From: Chromera velia
Taxonomy: Eukaryota; Sar; Chromeraceae
Length of the DNA stretch: 11,873 nt
Direction: 5' to 3'
NCBI GenBank assembly: GCA_018398765.1
Contig: JAHBMJ010003279.1
Location: 1-11,873, forward strand
Numbering within the stretch: position 1 is the first letter of the stretch; the number at the start of each line of letters is the position of its first letter. The notes beneath the pieces were generated by a model, which worked only from the letters and a program-made list of their open reading frames with translations, made no database searches and had not been told where the DNA came from. This document shows, in pieces, positions 8,886-11,873 of this stretch. A program made the translations under genes and the position numbers.

Positions 8886-8971
8886 GCATGCTTAAATGTA
8901 AGAGCCCAACAAGCCAGCAAATTGCATGCTACCAGAGAGACGTACGATGACGTACGCGTATACGTGCATGC
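8886..8971. promoter_or_regulatory. Cluster of palindromic hexamers (GCATGC x3, CGTACG x2)
   Basis: GCATGC occurs at 8886-8891, 8924-8929 and 8966-8971. CGTACG occurs at 8941-8946 and 8951-8956, and CGTATACG at 8957-8964. Palindromic sites often bind dimeric factors. GCATGC-type motifs are known promoter elements bound by ApiAP2 proteins in apicomplexans, so this would fit if the organism belongs to that broader lineage. Binding is not demonstrated by the sequence. Confidence 0.5.
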
Positions 8972-9070
8972 GATCTCTGCCTGTTGCCCGTGTCTGAGTC
9001 CTCTTAAGTCAAGAGATGTCAAGAGGTTGCGGCACAGAGCCGAGGAGCCATGGAACATCATGCAAAGTGG

Positions 9071-9105
9071 AAACTGAGAGGAGTGAGTCCATAAGCTCTC
9101 AGTTT
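9071..9105. other. Perfect 10-bp inverted repeat followed by T run
   Basis: AAACTGAGAG (9071-9080) is the exact reverse complement of CTCTCAGTTT (9096-9105), with 15 bases between. The second arm runs into TTTTT. On the plus strand this has the look of a hairpin plus U-tract, but it lies about 180 bases before the start of the plus-strand gene, so a terminator role would need an upstream transcript. It may be a regulatory stem or chance. Confidence 0.65.
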
Positions 9106-9285
9106 TTGAGACAATTGCTGGTGCTGTGCAATGTGATGAGAACTCCAGTTGAGGAAATTTAAAATTCCATCAGTCTGTACGTTTTTCTGCATGACGTCCC
9201 GTAGATTCAGCAGTGTTCTCGTTCCCTGACTGAAACCTTCTGTGAGTTGTCTTTCATTGGTTCTCTCTAAGACAACGACGACGCG

Positions 9286-11711
9286 ATGTCTGGTCTGGGT
9301 TCTGGTGTTGGGGAAAGTGACGGTCGCGATGTTCGCTTCCATCACTCCATAGATGAGGGAGGGGACCTGATGAAGTTTGCAGATGTGATGCTGGAGTGTG
9401 TGTCCATCTGTGGGAGGGTTGTGGCGGCAGAGAGATGCCTTGACTGGTCAGCTCTCAATTTCGTGCAAGTAGGAGGAGAAGGGAAGGACCTTCTCACCGA
9501 GAAAACTTAGGAAACATCGCCGTCTCAGTTGAAGGAAAGCACAAACTCTTCGTCTCTGTTGTCTTTGCACGTGCAGGGTCGTGTGCTTTTCGGATCGCTT
9601 TTCTGATGATCCCGAAATTGTCGACGGTGCTGACAGAGTGTGCGACGACTGGGGTGCCATCGTCAACTCTCTAAGGTTTGTCCTTTCTTCCCGGACTGGA
9701 ACCAAGAGTTCCTCGTAGTCCAACCTCTTTCTAAGTTCGCCTCTCTCCCCTGTTCTTTTCTTCTTTTCCCTCGTTCTTTTTTTCCATGTCCATTTGTATC
9801 CCTCATGAACTCATTTTGCTGTCGATGAGGACGACAGCAGGAAAAGCGAGGCGACCCCAAAAGGAAGACCCTTCTTTCTCCCGTCCTCGTTTTTCCCCTC
9901 GTTCCTCTTCATCTGTCTGCAGCTCTCGCTTCCTCTGATCTGTCTCGTCAATCCCTCGTTCCCTTCATCCTTTCTTACTTCGTTCGTTCATGTCTGCAGA
10001 GAGTTCGATCTCAAGGTTCTCCCAGCTGCTCAGGCCACCGAGAGCAAACTCTTAGAGCTGCACGACCTCTTCGTTCTTCTCACTGCCAGGGGCGCGCTCG
10101 TCCCCGCCCCCTCTCTTGATGGTCAAACAAAGAGAGACAGGGAGAGAGAGAGGGAGTGGGGGGATAGAGAGGCCAACGACTCCGATGTGACCCGAACGTC
10201 CACTTCGACCACCGACATGGAAACGCCGTCTCTGTCAGCGACTCTCGGAGACGCAAACAGAAGCGGGAAAAGGGGACAGGGACTCTCTCCTGCCCCGCCG
10301 AGGGAAAGGGAAAGGGAGACAGAGCGAGGTGGGAAGAGGAAGTCCGTTGAAAAGGGAACTCGGGGTGCCACAGGGGCTGTTGCTGCGGCTCTGCGCGTGC
10401 GTGCAGATCGTCAGCGGTTCCAGCAGCTCCGCGAGTGCGCTGCAGGGTACCCGCTGATGATCATGCGGTTTTCTGACGTGTGCACTCGCCAGCTGGTGGG
10501 GCTACAGAGCCGCATCGTCAGATGCAGGGAGGGCATTGAGGTGTTCAAGAAGTGTGTGCAGACGGCAATCACCCGTCTCTGGCTGTTCAGATGTTGCTTC
10601 AAGAGACGAAGGAGACTTCTTTACAAGGATGCGCTGTCTGACATCCACTGGCTCTCGTTTGAACTTGCAGACCTCCATCAGGCCGTCGAGTCGGCACAGG
10701 TCGGTTGATAGTATAAGCTGCGTGTCTAAGTGCATCCCATGGCATCTGCATGTGCTGCCGAGTCTCTCTCACACTTTGGTAAAGCTCTCCTCGTGCGCCC
10801 TCGTTGAGGCTTTTTTCCACAACTGCCCTGTGTCAACCAGGACAGACTTGCTTTCCGCACGATTCGGCTTTCTGCTTTCTCGTCGTCGCCGTGCTTTTCC
10901 TTTTTGAACGAGTTCTCTCCGCATTCCTCTCTCTCCAGACGCCGTCTTGTCTTCTCTCTGCATACCTTCTTTTGTCTGTCTGCCCCGTATTCTTCCATTC
11001 TTCTGTACTGTCGCTGTCTTCGTGATTCTCTCTGCCCTTTCTCTGTTTTTTGTTTGTCCTTCTACCTACTCCTGCCTTGCTTTGTGTTTCTTCCCCGGTA
11101 GTACGTACCTTCCCACGCACTCATTGGTATCTACATCAACTTCCATCCTACCGCTTTCGAGTCTTGCATCTCAATTGCCCAGAAGGACCCGCTTCAGCCC
11201 CAGGTATGGATGAATGAATCCATTCATGGATTTAATTCTGTGTATGAGAGCCTTTCGCTCCCTTTCCTCCTTCCCTTCGCTCCTCTCTCTGCAGACCGCC
11301 CTCGGTCAATGTCCCTCGCTGTCCACCGCCCTGGCTCGCAACCCCCCCCTTCCCCGTGAGCTGAAGGAGGTGGCCCGCAGTTTGAGGGAGAACTCAAAGC
11401 TCCGGAGGGGGACGTCAGGGACACTCCATGCAGGCGGGGGGTGGAGTCACAAGGTCCTCGTGCAGGGGGGGGAGAAGGGGGGGGGGTTGCTCGGAGTGAG
11501 TGAGATGGGGGGGGGGACTTCTATCTATCCGTCTCTGGGTCAGCAGGACCAGTCACTTCAGAAGGGGGTAGGTGCCGGGGCAGGGGAGGGTGTTGGGGAG
11601 GGGAGGGGGAGCGGCAGGTCGAGACCTGACATTGCGAACTTTCAACAGTGGCAGGCCCCTGCTGCTGACTGGACAAAGGGGGGGTTACACTGTGTGGTCG
11701 AAGCTCCGTGA
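9286..11711 (+). CDS. Uncharacterised five-exon protein with Gly-rich tail
   Basis: I do not recognise this family. Exons 9286-9446, 9577-9675, 10000-10699, 11102-11203 and 11295-11711 join in phase (2, 2, 0, 0) to about 492 residues. The ATG at 9286 follows an in-frame TAA 18 bases upstream, although an AG at 9270-9271 could be an acceptor for an earlier exon. Residues 1-125 look like a helical domain (FADVMLECVSICGRVV, FDLKVLPAAQ, ELHDLFVLLTARG). Residues 127-220 are a charged, low-complexity linker rich in Arg, Glu, Ser and Thr. Residues 221-385 are again ordered-looking, with a basic stretch FKRRRR near 285 and the segment HALIGIYINFHPTAF encoded by exon 4. The rest is Gly-rich and encoded by long G runs. 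There is no signal peptide or clear membrane span. The 3' end is least certain: an in-phase 81-base intron (11568-11648) is possible, and homopolymers invite frame errors. Confidence 0.65.
9447..9576 (+). other. Intron 1 of the plus-strand gene
   Basis: Length 130 bases. The donor is GACTG|GTCAGCTC and the acceptor is GCACGTGCAG, splitting a TGG codon after its second base. The GTCAG donor is the same as the one used by all three dynamin introns. Reading through instead keeps the frame open only to a TAG at 9508-9510, so splicing is required to reach the well-conserved-looking exon 2. Confidence 0.65.
9676..9999 (+). other. Intron 2 of the plus-strand gene
   Basis: Length 324 bases. The donor is CTAAG|GTTTGTCC and the acceptor is CATGTCTGCAG, phase 2, completing an Arg codon. 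The body is strongly pyrimidine-rich (long C/T stretches at 9725-9990). Open frames inside are low-complexity and not credible genes. Confidence 0.75.
10700..11101 (+). other. Intron 3 of the plus-strand gene
   Basis: Length 402 bases. The donor is GCACAG|GTCGGTTG and the acceptor is TTCCCCGGTAG, both at phase 0. The body at about 10860-11095 is pyrimidine-rich. Intron 4 of the same gene is short (11204-11294, donor CAG|GTATGG, acceptor TCTCTGCAG). Confidence 0.75.
11395..11640 (+). repeat. G-run tract inside the last exon
   Basis: The coding strand holds many runs of four to ten G, for example at about 11434-11439, 11466-11487, 11507-11515 and 11573-11611. Four or more runs fall within short windows repeatedly, so DNA and RNA G-quadruplexes are possible. 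The runs encode glycine in the chosen frame. They also raise the chance of sequencing length errors, so the downstream frame and the TGA at 11709-11711 should be treated with caution. Confidence 0.75.
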
Positions 11712-11873
11712 GAAGCCGTCAGAGTGTTCATCTGTCTCAATGCACAGGCGCGTATAGGCACGTCAGTGCTCTGGGGTATGGCTGTGCACTTTTTAAGGCC
11801 ACATAGACCGATCGCGTTCTTTCAAAAAGATTTCTTTGCAAAACTGCTTTGCTATGCTTAGTTGACAATCTTC
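11712..11873 (+). other. 3' flank of the plus-strand gene
   Basis: Probable 3' untranslated region or intergenic DNA up to the window edge. A possible extra splice (CTCC|GTGAGAAG to CACAG at about 11750) would end the protein a few residues later at a TAG. I see no other gene and no clear polyadenylation signal. Confidence 0.35.

Larger units (their letters stand above)
8581..9285. promoter_or_regulatory. Divergent intergenic region, probable bidirectional promoter
   Basis: About 705 bases separate the minus-strand dynamin start (8580) from the plus-strand gene start (9286). The region holds a GC-rich core (8814-8872) with a strong hairpin, a cluster of palindromic hexamers (8886-8971) and another inverted repeat (9071-9105). 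These are listed separately. No tRNA or standard RNA gene is recognisable. A minus-strand frame is open from 9058 to about 9447 and runs antisense into exon 1 of the plus gene; I treat it as unproven. Regulatory function is inferred from position only. Confidence 0.5.

Noticed and set aside
1-11873. CRISPR array, bacterial operon or prophage
   Set aside because: Genes contain spliceosomal introns, and there are no regularly spaced short repeats; the tandem units are far too long and only two in number.

Overview
This is a piece of a eukaryotic nuclear genome. Two multi-exon genes with GT..AG introns can be reconstructed by eye, and their exons join in phase. Several introns are long and strongly purine/pyrimidine-skewed, and intergenic DNA contains GA-rich and GATA microsatellites. 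I suspect a protist or alga, possibly a chromerid such as Chromera, but that is only an impression from gene style and no marker proves it.

Layout. Positions 1-1743 hold a direct tandem duplication with a 919-bp period. Each unit carries non-coding DNA plus what looks like the last exon of a minus-strand gene; the exon is fuller in the first copy and cut off in the second. Positions 1744-4790 show no gene I can support. This stretch contains a markedly AT-rich block (about 2070-3600), a GATA microsatellite, and a GA-rich block (about 3740-4420) with short direct repeats. Positions 4791-8580 (minus strand) encode a dynamin-related GTPase in four exons: GTPase domain, stalk/middle region, GED-like region and an Ala/Pro-rich tail. 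One TGA interrupts the frame at the GTPase/stalk boundary. Positions 8581-9285 separate this gene from a divergent neighbour and look like a shared promoter region with a GC-rich hairpin, a cluster of palindromic hexamers and a second inverted repeat. Positions 9286-11711 (plus strand) encode a five-exon protein of about 492 residues that I cannot assign to a family. It has helical-looking N-terminal and central segments, a charged low-complexity linker and a Gly-rich tail encoded by long G runs.

The two genes are divergent and could share regulation, but nothing in the sequence ties the unknown protein to dynamin function. The strongest items for a second look are the in-frame TGA in the dynamin gene, the uncharacterised plus-strand gene, the uneven divergence of the tandem duplication, and the structured divergent promoter.
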